Part shown: one piece after another, positions 9,900 through 18,425 of the stretch
Layout of the letters: every line of letters starts with the position of its first letter
Position numbering within the stretch: the first letter of the stretch is position 1
DNA from: Anaeromyxobacter paludicola
GTDB lineage: Bacteria; Myxococcota; Myxococcia; Myxococcales; Anaeromyxobacteraceae
Direction: 5' to 3'
NCBI RefSeq assembly: GCF_023169965.1
Contig: NZ_AP025592.1
Span: 3,596,001-3,660,000, forward strand
DNA length: 64,000 nucleotides
The notes under the pieces: generated by a model
Told to the model about the DNA's origin: nothing
Databases searched by the model: none
What the model saw: only the letters and a program-made list of their open reading frames with translations
Made by a program: the position numbers and the translations under genes

Positions 9900-11332
9900 G
9901 CCGCCACCGGGGTGGGAGCCGGGCTGGGGAGCTGCACGCGGAAGATCGAGCCGCCCGCCGGGTTGGGCGCGACGCTGATGGCGCCCCCGTGCTGCTCCAC
10001 GAGCTGCTTGCAGATGGCGAGCCCGAGCCCGGTCCCCTTCGGCTTGGTGGTGAAGAACGGGAGGAAGATCTTCTCCACGTGCTCGGGGCTGATCCCCCGC
10101 CCGGTGTCGGAGATCTCGATCTGGATGGCGCTCCCGGTGGCGGAGGTCCGGACCGAGAGCGTGCCGCCTTCGGGCATCGCGTCCACGGCGTTCAGCACGA
10201 GGTTGAGCAGCACCTGCTGGAGCTGCATCGGGTCGGCCCGCAGCTCCGGGACCGGCTGCAGGTCCCGGGTGATGGTGACCGGCGCGGCGCCGGACGACGC
10301 GCCGCCGTGGGTCTTCACGTGGAAGGCGAGGATCATGTCGATGAGGGCGTTGACGTCGAGCTCGGTGAGCTGGGGCTTCCCCGGCTTGGCGAAGTTGAGG
10401 AAGTTCTTCATCAGCGACTCGAGCCGGGCCACCTCGCGGGAGACCCCGCCCACGAGGTCGCGGTCTTCCTTGGAGAGCTCCGCCTCGTCGGCCAGCACCT
10501 GCATGGCCGCCTTGATGCCGCCGAGGGGATTCTTGATCTCGTGGGCCAGGCCCGCCGCGAGCTGGCCCACCACCACCATCTGCTCGGTCCGCTGCGTCCG
10601 GAGCATGTGCTCCTTGAGCGAGCCGGCCATGTCGTTGAAGGCCTCGGCGAGCTCCTGGAACTCGTCGGAGAGCCTCGCCACGCGGTGGTCGAGGTCGCCC
10701 CCCTTGAGCTTGCGCGTCGAGGCGAGCAGGACGCGCAGCTGCCGGGTCAGGCCGGAGATGCAGAGGTAGCCGAGCAGCGCCGCCAGCACCGGGCCGACCG
10801 CCAGGAGCGCGTAGAGGACGCGCTGCGCGTGCCGGATGGCTTCGGCCGTCCGGCGCGTCTGCCGCTCCAGGCTCACGGTCGTGACGTCGACGATGTCCCG
10901 GACCTGGCCGATGAGCTTCTCGCCGATGGGGAAGGCCGGATCGTCCACCGAGGCGAGCCCCGGCGCGCGCGCCATGCTGCGCTGCAGGGCGCCCTTGTAC
11001 AGCTCGGTCTGCGCGTTCAGCGCGTTGAGCTGCTCGGTGACCGCGGCCGAGTGGTGGCACGCGAAGCAGGAGTCGACGCGCTTGCCCAGCGCGTCCACGT
11101 CGGCGATGACCACGTCGAGGTTGCGCGAGCCCTGGGTGCTCCGGAGGAGGAAGTCGAGCTCCACCTGCTTCAAATGGAGCAGGTACTGCTCGCGCAGGAT
11201 CTCGACCTGGTGGAGGGTGATGAGGTGATTGAGATCGGTCGTCGCCGCGTCGATCCGGCGGGCGATATCGACGCCGGCCAGGAGGAAGACGAGCGTGAAT
11301 ACGCTCAATGCGACGATGATCTTGCGCTTCAA
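9896..11332 (-). CDS. Membrane histidine kinase with a c-type haem motif in its sensor domain
   Basis: A 478-residue kinase. TM1 (residues ~4-22) and TM2 (~172-195) bracket a mostly helical periplasmic domain that contains CFACHH (C89, C92, H93), a CxxCH covalent haem-binding motif. HAMP follows (~197-250), then a HisKA dimerisation helix with H264 in GLAHEIKNPLGG, and an HATPase domain (NLVLNAVDAMPEGG, DTGRGISPEHVEKIFLPFFT, GTGLGLAI). It would autophosphorylate and pass phosphate to the overlapping response regulator. The haem suggests redox or gas sensing. Translation starts at a TTG with a ggggggag site upstream. It is the first gene of the minus-strand operon and is divergent from the methyltransferase. 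Confidence 0.93.
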
Positions 11333-11405
11333 CGGAGCTCCCCCCAGTACGGCGTGAGCGAATATACTCCAACCGGGGCCGGTTAGGCCGTTCGAGGGAG
11401 GAAGA

Positions 11406-12266
11406 ATGAATCACTTCACCTTCCCCGTGCGCCAGGCGAGGCGGTCCGCCGCGATGGACGACGCGCCGATCGACTGGAACGAGGCCTGGCAGGCCGCGCG
11501 GCTCCGGGCCGGGAAGCGGAGCGGCAAGGAGGTCTGGGACCGGCGCGCCCCCTCCTTCGCCCGGAACGCCTCGGCGAGCGGCTACGTGGAGCGGATGCTC
11601 GAGCTGATGCGGCCCGAGCCCTCCTGGACCGTGCTCGACGTCGGCTGCGGGGCGGGGACCCTGGCCGCGCCGCTGGCGCGCCGGGTGCGCGCGGTGACCG
11701 CCCTCGACTTCTCCCCGCGCATGCTGGAGCTCCTGCGGGAGCGCTGTGCCGCAGAGGGAATCGACAACGTCGCGCCGGTGCTCGGCTCCTGGGAGGACGA
11801 CTGGGCCGGGCTCGGGATCGGCAGCTGCGACGTGGCGCTGGCGTCGCGCTCGCTCTCGGTGCCCGACCTGCGCGCCGCGCTCCTCAAGCTCGACGCCGCC
11901 GCGCGCCATCGCGTGTTCGTCACCGCGCCGGTGGGCGACGGCCCCATCGACCGGCGGGTGCTCGCGGCGGTGGGGCGCGGCTACGTCCCCGGCCCCGACT
12001 ACGTCTATCCCGCGAACCTCCTGCGCCAGCTCGGCATCGAGGCCGCGGTCGAGCTCATCGCGGTGGAGGGGGTCCGCCAGTACGACACGCTCGACGACGC
12101 GGTGGAGCGGCTCCGCTGGATGGTGCCCGAGCCCACGCCCGAGGAGCTGGCGCGGCTGCGGGGCTGGCTCGCGCGTGAGCTCTCGCCCCGCGCCGGCGGC
12201 CTCGAGCTCTGCCCGCGGACGTTCCACTGGGCGGTCATCTCCTGGGTCCCGGCGCGCGGCCGGTGA
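11406..12266 (+). CDS. Class I SAM-dependent methyltransferase
   Basis: A 286-residue cytoplasmic methyltransferase with motif I LDVGCGAGTLAAPLA, acidic post-I ALDFSPRMLELL, and a later VALASRSLSVPDLRAAL region in place of motif II. The ATG has a gggaggaa site 6-8 nt upstream. The N-terminal ~50 residues (PIDWNEAWQAARLRAGKRSG then VWDRRAPSFA) resemble the helical lid of small-molecule methyltransferases found beside metal-cofactor operons, but substrate is unknown. It is transcribed divergently from the kinase through a 73-bp gap and away from it toward the AOR operon. Confidence 0.85.
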   Translation: MNHFTFPVRQARRSAAMDDAPIDWNEAWQAARLRAGKRSGKEVWDRRAPSFARNASASGYVERMLELMRPEPSWTVLDVGCGAGTLAAPLARRVRAVTALDFSPRMLELLRERCAAEGIDNVAPVLGSWEDDWAGLGIGSCDVALASRSLSVPDLRAALLKLDAAARHRVFVTAPVGDGPIDRRVLAAVGRGYVPGPDYVYPANLLRQLGIEAAVELIAVEGVRQYDTLDDAVERLRWMVPEPTPEELARLRGWLARELSPRAGGLELCPRTFHWAVISWVPARGR

Positions 12267-12386
12267 GCGTTCGCCGGCGCCGCGCGCTCGGCGGCGACGC
12301 ACATGGTGAGATCCCCAGGTAGTTGGGCTTAGCGCCGGAAGCCGCCGCGCGCCCACCTCGCCCCGCACCCGCAACCAAGCGTAACT

Positions 12387-12407
12387 GCCGCGCATTCGAT
12401 GTGCGGC
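12387..12407. promoter_or_regulatory. Imperfect palindrome just upstream of the AOR sigma-54 promoter
   Basis: Arms gccgcgca and tgtgcggc around ttcga (one mismatch) end 5 bp before the -24 element. This close position suits a repressor or auxiliary site better than a classical distant NtrC enhancer. Confidence 0.35.
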
Positions 12408-12411
12408 GGCG

Positions 12412-12427
12412 TGGCACGTCGAGTGCA
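12412..12427 (+). promoter_or_regulatory. Sigma-54 -24/-12 promoter of the ferredoxin-AOR operon
   Basis: TGGCACG (12412-12418), four bases, then GTGCA (12423-12427). The invariant GG and GC dinucleotides have correct spacing, with one deviation (G for the first T of TTGC). Transcription should start near 12438, about 47 nt before the ferredoxin start. The consensus is established for sigma-54; use of this site is inference. Confidence 0.7.
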
Positions 12428-12484
12428 GCTTGCGTAGCGACGACGCAACGGGACCGCCTTCGAAGCCCAGCGAGGAGAGAGCCA

Positions 12485-13318
12485 ATGGCAGGTAATGATC
12501 AGCTTCCAGTCGTGACGATCCCGGAAGAGCTTACGACCCTCGAGCAGGTTCGTGAGTTCATCCACACGACCATCAGCCGCCGCACCTTCAACAAGTCGCT
12601 GGGGATCGCCGGCCTGGGCGCCATCGCCTTCCAGTACGGCTGCAGCTCCAGTACCCAGAACGTCGCGCCGCGCCCGATCTTCGTGGCGAACGCCGACGGG
12701 CTGGTGGTGGCCGACAACACCCTCTGCGTCGGCTGCCGCCGCTGCGAGTCGGCCTGCGTGGCCTTCAACCAGGGCAACCAGGCTCCGGGGAACAACCCGG
12801 CCAATCCCACCGGCGCCGACGCCGCCGCCTCCACCATGGCGCAGCCGGCCATCTCCAACATCAAGATCAACCGGAACCTGCTCTACGGCGTGAACGGCGC
12901 CAAGGACATGACCGGCCAGGGGCTCTACGGCAACTTCACCGTCGTCCAGAACACCTGCCTCCAGTGCCCGCACCCGGTGCCCTGCCAGCTCGCCTGTCCG
13001 CACGGCGCGATCCAGGTGGTCGGACCAGTCAACGCCCGGGTGGTGAACACCGACCTCTGCCAGGGCTGCGGGGTCTGCGTGAAGGCCTGCCCCTGGCAGA
13101 TGCCCTCGCTGGACGGGGAGCCGCTCGCCAAGGGGACCAAGGCGCACAAGTGCCACCTCTGCGGCGGCGCGCCGGAGTGCGTCGCGGCCTGCACCACGGG
13201 CGCGCTGCAGTACCTGCCCTGGACCGACCAGACCTCCTACACGCCGGTGCGCCAGACGGTCCCCGCGTCGATCCAGATGCCGCCGGACGTCGCGGCCACC
13301 TGCTCCAAGTGCCACTGA
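12485..13318 (+). CDS. Tat-exported four-cluster ferredoxin subunit with terminal CxxCH
   Basis: A 277-residue electron-transfer subunit. An N-terminal extension is followed by a twin-arginine signal SRRTFNKSLGIAGLGAIAFQ and a Cys (C53) that could be lipidated. Four [4Fe-4S] cysteine sets follow: LCVGCRRCESAC, NTCLQCPHPVPCQLAC, LCQGCGVCVKAC and KCHLCGGAPECVAAC, as in DmsB/HycB-type proteins. The protein ends exactly at TCSKCH, a c-haem CxxCH motif. It lies 44 bp before the AOR gene and is its obvious redox partner; export of the folded pair on one Tat signal is known for other molybdoenzymes. The start has a gaggagag site. Confidence 0.92.
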   Translation: MAGNDQLPVVTIPEELTTLEQVREFIHTTISRRTFNKSLGIAGLGAIAFQYGCSSSTQNVAPRPIFVANADGLVVADNTLCVGCRRCESACVAFNQGNQAPGNNPANPTGADAAASTMAQPAISNIKINRNLLYGVNGAKDMTGQGLYGNFTVVQNTCLQCPHPVPCQLACPHGAIQVVGPVNARVVNTDLCQGCGVCVKACPWQMPSLDGEPLAKGTKAHKCHLCGGAPECVAACTTGALQYLPWTDQTSYTPVRQTVPASIQMPPDVAATCSKCH

Positions 13319-13362
13319 GACCTTTCCGACCAATCTGACTCAATTACCGACGAGGTAGAACA

Positions 13363-16071
13363 ATGGCAACGAGCTACGGCTGGACGGGACAGATTCTCCG
13401 GGTCAATCTCACGCTGGGCACCTGCAAGGCCTATCCGACCAACGCGTTCCCCGTGATCCTCTGGGACGAGTCGGACCCGATGGACAAGAAGGAGAAGCAG
13501 GTGGGGACGGTCGACATGACCGCCTACCTCGGCGGCCACGGCATCGGCTACCGGGTCCTCACCGACGAGGTCCCGGTCGGCTCGAAGTCCTGGAGCGAGC
13601 AGTGCCGCATCATCTTCGGCGTCGGCCCGATCACCGGCTCCGGCTCCCCGTCGTCCGGGCGTACCTCGGTCACCACCCTGCACCCGATCCACACGAACGA
13701 GCTGGTGGACGGCGGCCAGATGGGCGGCAACTGGGGCCCCGAGCTCAAGTACGCCGGGTTCGACGCCGTCGTCATCCTGGGCCAGTCGGCCAAGCCGGTC
13801 TGGCTGCGCATCGAGGACGGGAAGGCCACGCTCGAGGACGCCTCGATGATCTGGGGCTCGGGCATCTACTTCTCCAACAACTACATCGTCAACGAGATGG
13901 GGCCCGAGGCCCACGTGGCCTGCATCGGGCAGGCGGGCGAGAACCTGGTTCGCCTCTCCGCGGTCTACACCGACCGCTCCCACCGCGCCGGCGTGGTCGG
14001 CAGCGTCATGGGCTGGAAGCGGCTCAAGGCGATCGGCGTGCGCGGCACCGGCGCCGTCAACATCGCCGCCGACAAGGCCAAGTGGAAGTCGCTCGTGAAC
14101 TACTACCTGGGCCTGATGGGCTGCAACAACCAGGGCGTGGTCTCGAAGAGCCTGCAGCCCTGGTCCGAGCACTCGCCGTCCAACACGCGCTGGACCGGCG
14201 CCAAGGGCGTGTTCTGGGGCGCCGCCACCCCGATCCGCGACCTCGGCGACTGCCCCGACATCGAGCACCCGACCGACGGCGCGCCGAGCCCGATCAACAA
14301 GATCGGCCTGCGCACGCAGAAGGGCTACAACGACTACGGCGACGAGGGCATGCGGCGCACGGTGAGGATGGACGGCTGCCACGCCTGCCCCATCCGCTGC
14401 CACATCGCGGCCGACCACCCGCAGCTGCAGAACTACAACATCACCCGCTACAACATGAACACCTGCGCCGGTAACCTGGGCGTGGGCACGTCGTACACCA
14501 ACACGGCGGGCAACGATCCGACGTCGAACCCGATGATGTTGATCTACGCGGGCAACAGCCTCGAGAACGACTACGGGCTCTGGAACGACTACGCGGGGTG
14601 GATCTACGCGTTCAAGTGGGCCTACACCGCGATGGTGGACAATCCGGCGCCGCTCGGCTCGGCCGCCAACCCGTCGGGCGCGAAGATCCCGCTCTTCCAG
14701 AAGTACCTGACCGACGCCGAGTGGACCCTGCTCCGCACCACGGCGCTCTGGAACTCGGGCAAGAGCCCGTTCGGCCTGCTCGACGCCGGCGACCCGCGCT
14801 GGATCCAGTTCATCATCCCCTACATCTCGAAGAACATCAGCAGCGTGAACAACGAGCCCGTGAAGGCGCCGAACACGCCGGTGTATCCGGCGACCAACTC
14901 CTTCGGGGTGCAGGTCTACGGCACCCTCGGCTACTACCTCGGGATCGGGCCGCACCGGCTGGCGCAGGGCGACGACACCACCGGCTTCCCCGGCTGGCCC
15001 GAGCTCCTGGTCGCGCAGCAGACCAAGTCGGCCCTCAACACCTTCAAGATGGGGCACACCAAGCACCACGGCATCGAGACCAAGGGCAGCCTCGGCGCCA
15101 TGGTCAACATGCTGCAGCGCAACCGCGACGCCAACAACCACACGCTGCAGAACTTCAACACCAACGGCCTGCCCGAGAAGACGTTCAAGGTGCCGATCGC
15201 CCAGGAGCTCTTCACGAAGGGGCAGTCGATCTTCAACGGCCCCGACGAATCGGCCCAGGGCAAGTACGTCTGGTGGGACCAGAGCGGAACCAACACCCCG
15301 TTCAACATGGGACGCGCGGCCTTCGCGGCGGCCTCCCTGGTGAACATGGAGCTCCACAACGCCATCACCCAGTGCAACTACACGCTCCCGGTCTGGGCCT
15401 CCCCGCTCGCGACGCGCAAGTATCGCGGTGACCCGACGCTCGAGGCGCAGACCTTCGAGGCGGTCACCGGCAAGGACCTGAAGGCCTTCGTCCAGGCGCT
15501 CATCGGGGCGCCGGCCTACAGCCCCATCATCGACGGCGTGCCGGACAGCCCGACGCCGATGATGGCCCTCGAGACGCTGGCGCTCCGCAACTTCACCCTG
15601 CAGCGCTGCCTGACCGCCATCCAGATGCAGAAGGCCAATCCCGACAGCGTCTACACGCTCCAGCCCTCGCCTTACCAAGAGGGCGGCGTCGCCGTGTACA
15701 GCCAGTACAACCCGCTCTCGACGCTGCCGGCCAACCCTGGCGTGCCGCAGCTCGCGCCGACCGGCCTGAAGGGTGACGGGAACAACATGCGGTGGAGCCA
15801 CGACTACGCCTACCCGTGGAACTACAGCACCGTGAGCGGGGCTGGTGGCACGGTCGTCACCACCAGCGGCGCCGCCGGGAACAGCGGCTCCGCGGCGAGC
15901 TACCTCGACATCCCGGCCGTGGGCGACACCGAGGTGGCCAAGAGCATGACCTACATGCAGCTCGGCTGGGATCTCAACTCGGGCCTCCCGACCCAGAAGA
16001 CGCTCAACAAGCTCGGGCTCGGCGACCTCATCGCGAAGATGACCGCCGCGGGCATCACCGTCCCGGCGTAG
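13363..16071 (+). CDS. Aldehyde:ferredoxin oxidoreductase family W/Mo-pterin enzyme, extended form
   Basis: A 902-residue AOR-family oxidoreductase, which normally holds a tungsten bis-pterin and one [4Fe-4S] cluster. The N-terminus GWTGQILRVNLTLGTCKAYP is the AOR start; MGGNWGPELKYAGFDAVVILG and SVYTDRS-like AVYTDRSHRAGVVGSVMG are family pterin-site blocks. Cluster ligands are visible as GCHACPIRC (C339, C342, C346) with C671 (AITQCNYTLP) a candidate fourth. It is far longer than typical AORs (about 600-700 residues), with extra loops rich in Asn, Thr and Gly. It has no signal peptide of its own but follows a Tat-signalled partner. Substrate unknown: aldehyde, carboxylate or other; cofactor likely from moeA/moaA nearby. 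Confidence 0.9.
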   Translation: MATSYGWTGQILRVNLTLGTCKAYPTNAFPVILWDESDPMDKKEKQVGTVDMTAYLGGHGIGYRVLTDEVPVGSKSWSEQCRIIFGVGPITGSGSPSSGRTSVTTLHPIHTNELVDGGQMGGNWGPELKYAGFDAVVILGQSAKPVWLRIEDGKATLEDASMIWGSGIYFSNNYIVNEMGPEAHVACIGQAGENLVRLSAVYTDRSHRAGVVGSVMGWKRLKAIGVRGTGAVNIAADKAKWKSLVNYYLGLMGCNNQGVVSKSLQPWSEHSPSNTRWTGAKGVFWGAATPIRDLGDCPDIEHPTDGAPSPINKIGLRTQKGYNDYGDEGMRRTVRMDGCHACPIRCHIAADHPQLQNYNITRYNMNTCAGNLGVGTSYTNTAGNDPTSNPMMLIYAGNSLENDYGLWNDYAGWIYAFKWAYTAMVDNPAPLGSAANPSGAKIPLFQKYLTDAEWTLLRTTALWNSGKSPFGLLDAGDPRWIQFIIPYISKNISSVNNEPVKAPNTPVYPATNSFGVQVYGTLGYYLGIGPHRLAQGDDTTGFPGWPELLVAQQTKSALNTFKMGHTKHHGIETKGSLGAMVNMLQRNRDANNHTLQNFNTNGLPEKTFKVPIAQELFTKGQSIFNGPDESAQGKYVWWDQSGTNTPFNMGRAAFAAASLVNMELHNAITQCNYTLPVWASPLATRKYRGDPTLEAQTFEAVTGKDLKAFVQALIGAPAYSPIIDGVPDSPTPMMALETLALRNFTLQRCLTAIQMQKANPDSVYTLQPSPYQEGGVAVYSQYNPLSTLPANPGVPQLAPTGLKGDGNNMRWSHDYAYPWNYSTVSGAGGTVVTTSGAAGNSGSAASYLDIPAVGDTEVAKSMTYMQLGWDLNSGLPTQKTLNKLGLGDLIAKMTAAGITVPA

Positions 16072-16092
16072 GCGACAGGAAGCTTCTTCACG

Positions 16093-16129
16093 AAAGCCCC
16101 CGGGCCACGGCCGGCCCGGGGGCTTTTAC
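16093..16129 (+). terminator. Rho-independent terminator after the AOR gene
   Basis: Perfect 14-bp stem (16093-16106 with 16113-16126, aaagcccccgggcc) with a 6-base loop and a TTTTA tail. It separates the ferredoxin-AOR pair from the following repeat-protein genes, at least partly. Confidence 0.85.
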
Positions 16130-16164
16130 TTGGCTGGAGCCTCGCCCATCGGAGGTAAGATCCG

Positions 16165-17070
16165 ATGCGTTTCCAGAGCGTGGGGGTGTGCATGCCGGAG
16201 CAGGAGCTCGACCCGACCGTTTCCCCGTTCGCCGACGTCCGGGCCGTCGCCCAGGACGCGCCGCCGATCGACCCGGCGGCGCTCAAGGCGCAGATCGCCG
16301 CCACGGTCCGGTCGGACTCCGAGTCGAGGCGGGCGATCACGCCGGAGCACCTCATCCAGGCGCTGGCGCCGGAGCTGCCGGCGGACGCGCTGAGCGTCCT
16401 CCTCTCCGAGATGGCCGCCGAGGGCGGCTTCACCGACATCAAGGCGATCGTGGCCCCCTCCGGCCGCATCTACCTCTTCTCCGAGCCCCACCTCGGCCGG
16501 AACGAGGCGGCGGAGCAAGCCCTGGTCGAGGAGGCCAGGCTCGCCATCGTGGAGAAGATCCGGCGGGACTCGCAGTTCGTCGCGCTCACGCCCGCGGCCG
16601 ATCTGGAGCGGTTCTTCCCGTGGCCGGAGCCGGAGAAGCGGGCCGCGCTCCTCGCCGAGCTGCAGGCCGATCCGCGCTTCGGCGACATCCAGACGGTGAC
16701 CGGGCCGGGCGGCGAGGTCTACTACCACTCCAACGCCTACCTGAGCGGCAACTACGGCAAGATCATGATGCGCGCGAAGGCCAACGACCCGGGCTGGGCG
16801 ATCGCCGAGCTGGTGCGCGACCGCTCGCGCGTGATGCCCGCGCCGACCAGGATCACGGTGTTCGACGACCGGGTCTTCGGCCTCTCGCCGGACCAGATCC
16901 AGGGCTTCCTCGGCGCGCTCGGCGAGCCCGGCTCTCCGTTCGCCGACATCAAGAAGCTGGTCCACCCGACCACGGGCGCCGTCTACCTCTACTCCGACCA
17001 GTGGCTCCCGGAGGCGGCGGCGTTCGCGAGCATGGACTGGGACGAGGTGGGGGCCCGCCAGAACCCGTGA
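16165..17070 (+). CDS. Triple-repeat protein of unknown function in the AOR cluster
   Basis: A 301-residue soluble protein without signal peptide. Three related units end in similar strands: EGGFTDIKAIVAPSGRIYLF, DPRFGDIQTVTGPGGEVYYH and SPFADIKKLVHPTTGAVYLY, each followed by a polar loop (SEPHLG, SNAYLSG, SDQWLP). Each unit is about 80-95 residues with a helical first half, so the protein looks like three tandem copies of a small alpha/beta, possibly winged-helix, domain. The ATG has a ggaggt site. It overlaps the next small ferredoxin start (GTGA), so the two are coupled. Position suggests an AOR accessory or assembly role; no family is recognised. Confidence 0.7.
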   Translation: MRFQSVGVCMPEQELDPTVSPFADVRAVAQDAPPIDPAALKAQIAATVRSDSESRRAITPEHLIQALAPELPADALSVLLSEMAAEGGFTDIKAIVAPSGRIYLFSEPHLGRNEAAEQALVEEARLAIVEKIRRDSQFVALTPAADLERFFPWPEPEKRAALLAELQADPRFGDIQTVTGPGGEVYYHSNAYLSGNYGKIMMRAKANDPGWAIAELVRDRSRVMPAPTRITVFDDRVFGLSPDQIQGFLGALGEPGSPFADIKKLVHPTTGAVYLYSDQWLPEAAAFASMDWDEVGARQNP

Positions 17071-17405
17071 CCGCGCCCACGGCCACGTCGATGCAAGACC
17101 GCACGTCTTCGGGAGCGCCGGAGCTCGCGCCCGCGACCCGCCGGCGCGTGCCCTGCACGAGCTGCGGCGTCTGCCAGTTCTGCCCGAGCCAGCTCTTGAT
17201 CCCGATGATCCTCTCGCTCTACAACGACGCCCTGCTCGACTCGAGGGAAGACGCGGCCGAGGAGTACCGCCGGGCCTGCCTGGACGCGGAGCTGGGCGCG
17301 GATCGGTGCAGCGGGTGCGGCCTCTGCGAGACCGTCTGCCCGGCGAGGATCCCGGTTCCCGACAGGCTGCGCGAGGCGCACGCCTATCTCACCGGCGCCG
17401 CCTGA
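17067..17405 (+). CDS. Small two-cluster ferredoxin like the C-terminal domain of Fe-S aldo/keto reductases
   Basis: A 112-residue protein with two cysteine sets, VPCTSCGVCQFCPSQLLIP and RCSGCGLCETVCPARIPVPD. The spacing, the ILSLYNDALL helix between, and the RIPVPDRLREAH end are those of the C-terminal [4Fe-4S] domain of large ferredoxin-type aldo/keto reductases, here standing alone without the reductase barrel. The GTG start overlaps the previous stop (GTGA); an internal ATG at 17091 is possible. Likely a cytoplasmic electron carrier for the AOR-linked genes. The role is inferred from position. Confidence 0.82.
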   Translation: MTAPTATSMQDRTSSGAPELAPATRRRVPCTSCGVCQFCPSQLLIPMILSLYNDALLDSREDAAEEYRRACLDAELGADRCSGCGLCETVCPARIPVPDRLREAHAYLTGAA

Positions 17406-17449
17406 AACCGCCGGCACGAGCGGCTTGTGACGCGCGCGTTCGAGGTAGA

Positions 17450-18106
17450 ATGACCCCTGCAATGGCCTTTGATCGGAAGCGGGCGGAGGGCGCGCTCGTC
17501 GATGTGCTCGAGGGGCTCGTCGGCGACCGGATCGCCGGGATGGGGTTCCGGCTGCTCGACGGCGTGATCGCGACGGCCTGCCACTGCCTGCCGCGACTCC
17601 AGGGGAAGGTGGTGCTGCCCGACCCCGACGCGCCGGGCGCGCCTCCGGTGACGGTGCGGCTTCGCCATCCCGCCACGGGAGAGGTCGCGCTCGCGGCGCT
17701 GGTCGCCGCCGACCCGTGCTCCGACTTCGCGCTGCTGCGGGCCCTGCCGGAGAGCGTCCCGGTCCCGCCCGGCGCCGGCGCCTCCTTCGCCGGGATCGTC
17801 GCGGGGCTCGAGCGCCTGCCTCTCGCGCGGAGCCCGCTCGCGGAGCAACGGGTCTCGTTCTGCACGCACGAGCGGCGCTGGGTGGAGGGGCTGGCGCGCG
17901 GCGCGTCGATCACCGTCTGGGACGACGCCAGCCGGATCCGCCGGGGCACCTCGGGCGCTCCGGTGTTCGACCAGGACGGGCGCGTGGTGGGGCTCGTGGG
18001 CAGCAACGACGTGCGCCTCCCCAGCGCGACCATGTGCCTGCTCGCGGAGCGGCTCCCGGCGTGGGCGCTGCGCGAGGCCGCCGAGCTTTCGGAAAGAGGA
18101 GCGTGA
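17450..18106 (+). CDS. Trypsin-like serine protease (intact triad), paralogue of the dead protein at 4138
   Basis: A 218-residue chymotrypsin-fold protein without obvious signal peptide. The triad is readable as H45 (ATACHCLPR), D92 (DPCSDFALL) and S168 (RRGTSGAPVF, the GNSGGP-type serine loop), followed by the DQDGRVVGLVG strand. I choose the ATG at 17450, with gaggt just upstream, over ATG 17462, which has none. It starts 44 nt after the small ferredoxin and ends 7 nt before the DUF3892-like gene. It might process or guard a component of the AOR system, but that is speculation; its degenerate sister lies in the cofactor operon. Confidence 0.75.
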   Translation: MTPAMAFDRKRAEGALVDVLEGLVGDRIAGMGFRLLDGVIATACHCLPRLQGKVVLPDPDAPGAPPVTVRLRHPATGEVALAALVAADPCSDFALLRALPESVPVPPGAGASFAGIVAGLERLPLARSPLAEQRVSFCTHERRWVEGLARGASITVWDDASRIRRGTSGAPVFDQDGRVVGLVGSNDVRLPSATMCLLAERLPAWALREAAELSERGA

Positions 18107-18113
18107 GCGAACG

Positions 18114-18404
18114 ATGGCCACCTTCAACGTGACGAAGATCCGCAAGGAAGCGCCGGCCGGGAACCCGACCCACGAGCACATCGTGGGGGTGTTCACCTCG
18201 GACGGGACCTATCGCACCGTGCAGGAGGTGGCGGACAGCATCGAGGCGGGCGACGAGTGGCAGACCGCCCCCGCCGACGCGCCGCCGGCCGCGATCGGGG
18301 TGGAGCTCTTCTGCCCGAACGCCTGGTGCATGATGAAGCCGTACCTCTCGTCGTGCCCCGGCCCGTTCCTGGCGAGCGACCTCGAGAAGCTGCCCCGCGG
18401 CTGA
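18114..18404 (+). CDS. DUF3892-like small protein
   Basis: A 96-residue protein. NPTHEHIVGVFTSDGTYRTV then VADSIEAGDEWQT and the end LASDLEKLP follow the pattern I recall for DUF3892 (an HEHI start, an 'I..G' middle and a 'NL..LP' end). Two extra cysteine-bearing segments (FCPNAWC, SSCPG) are present. No enzymatic motif is visible. It follows the serine-protease-like gene by 7 bp and is convergent with moaA, so it closes this operon. Confidence 0.6.
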   Translation: MATFNVTKIRKEAPAGNPTHEHIVGVFTSDGTYRTVQEVADSIEAGDEWQTAPADAPPAAIGVELFCPNAWCMMKPYLSSCPGPFLASDLEKLPRG

Positions 18405-18425
18405 CGGCGCGCGCCGCCCAGCGGC

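Noticed and set aside
17450-18106. Reading the protease-like gene from an upstream start at 17306
   Set aside because: The extra 48 residues are an off-frame reading of the small ferredoxin gene and lack similarity to anything in the paralogue.
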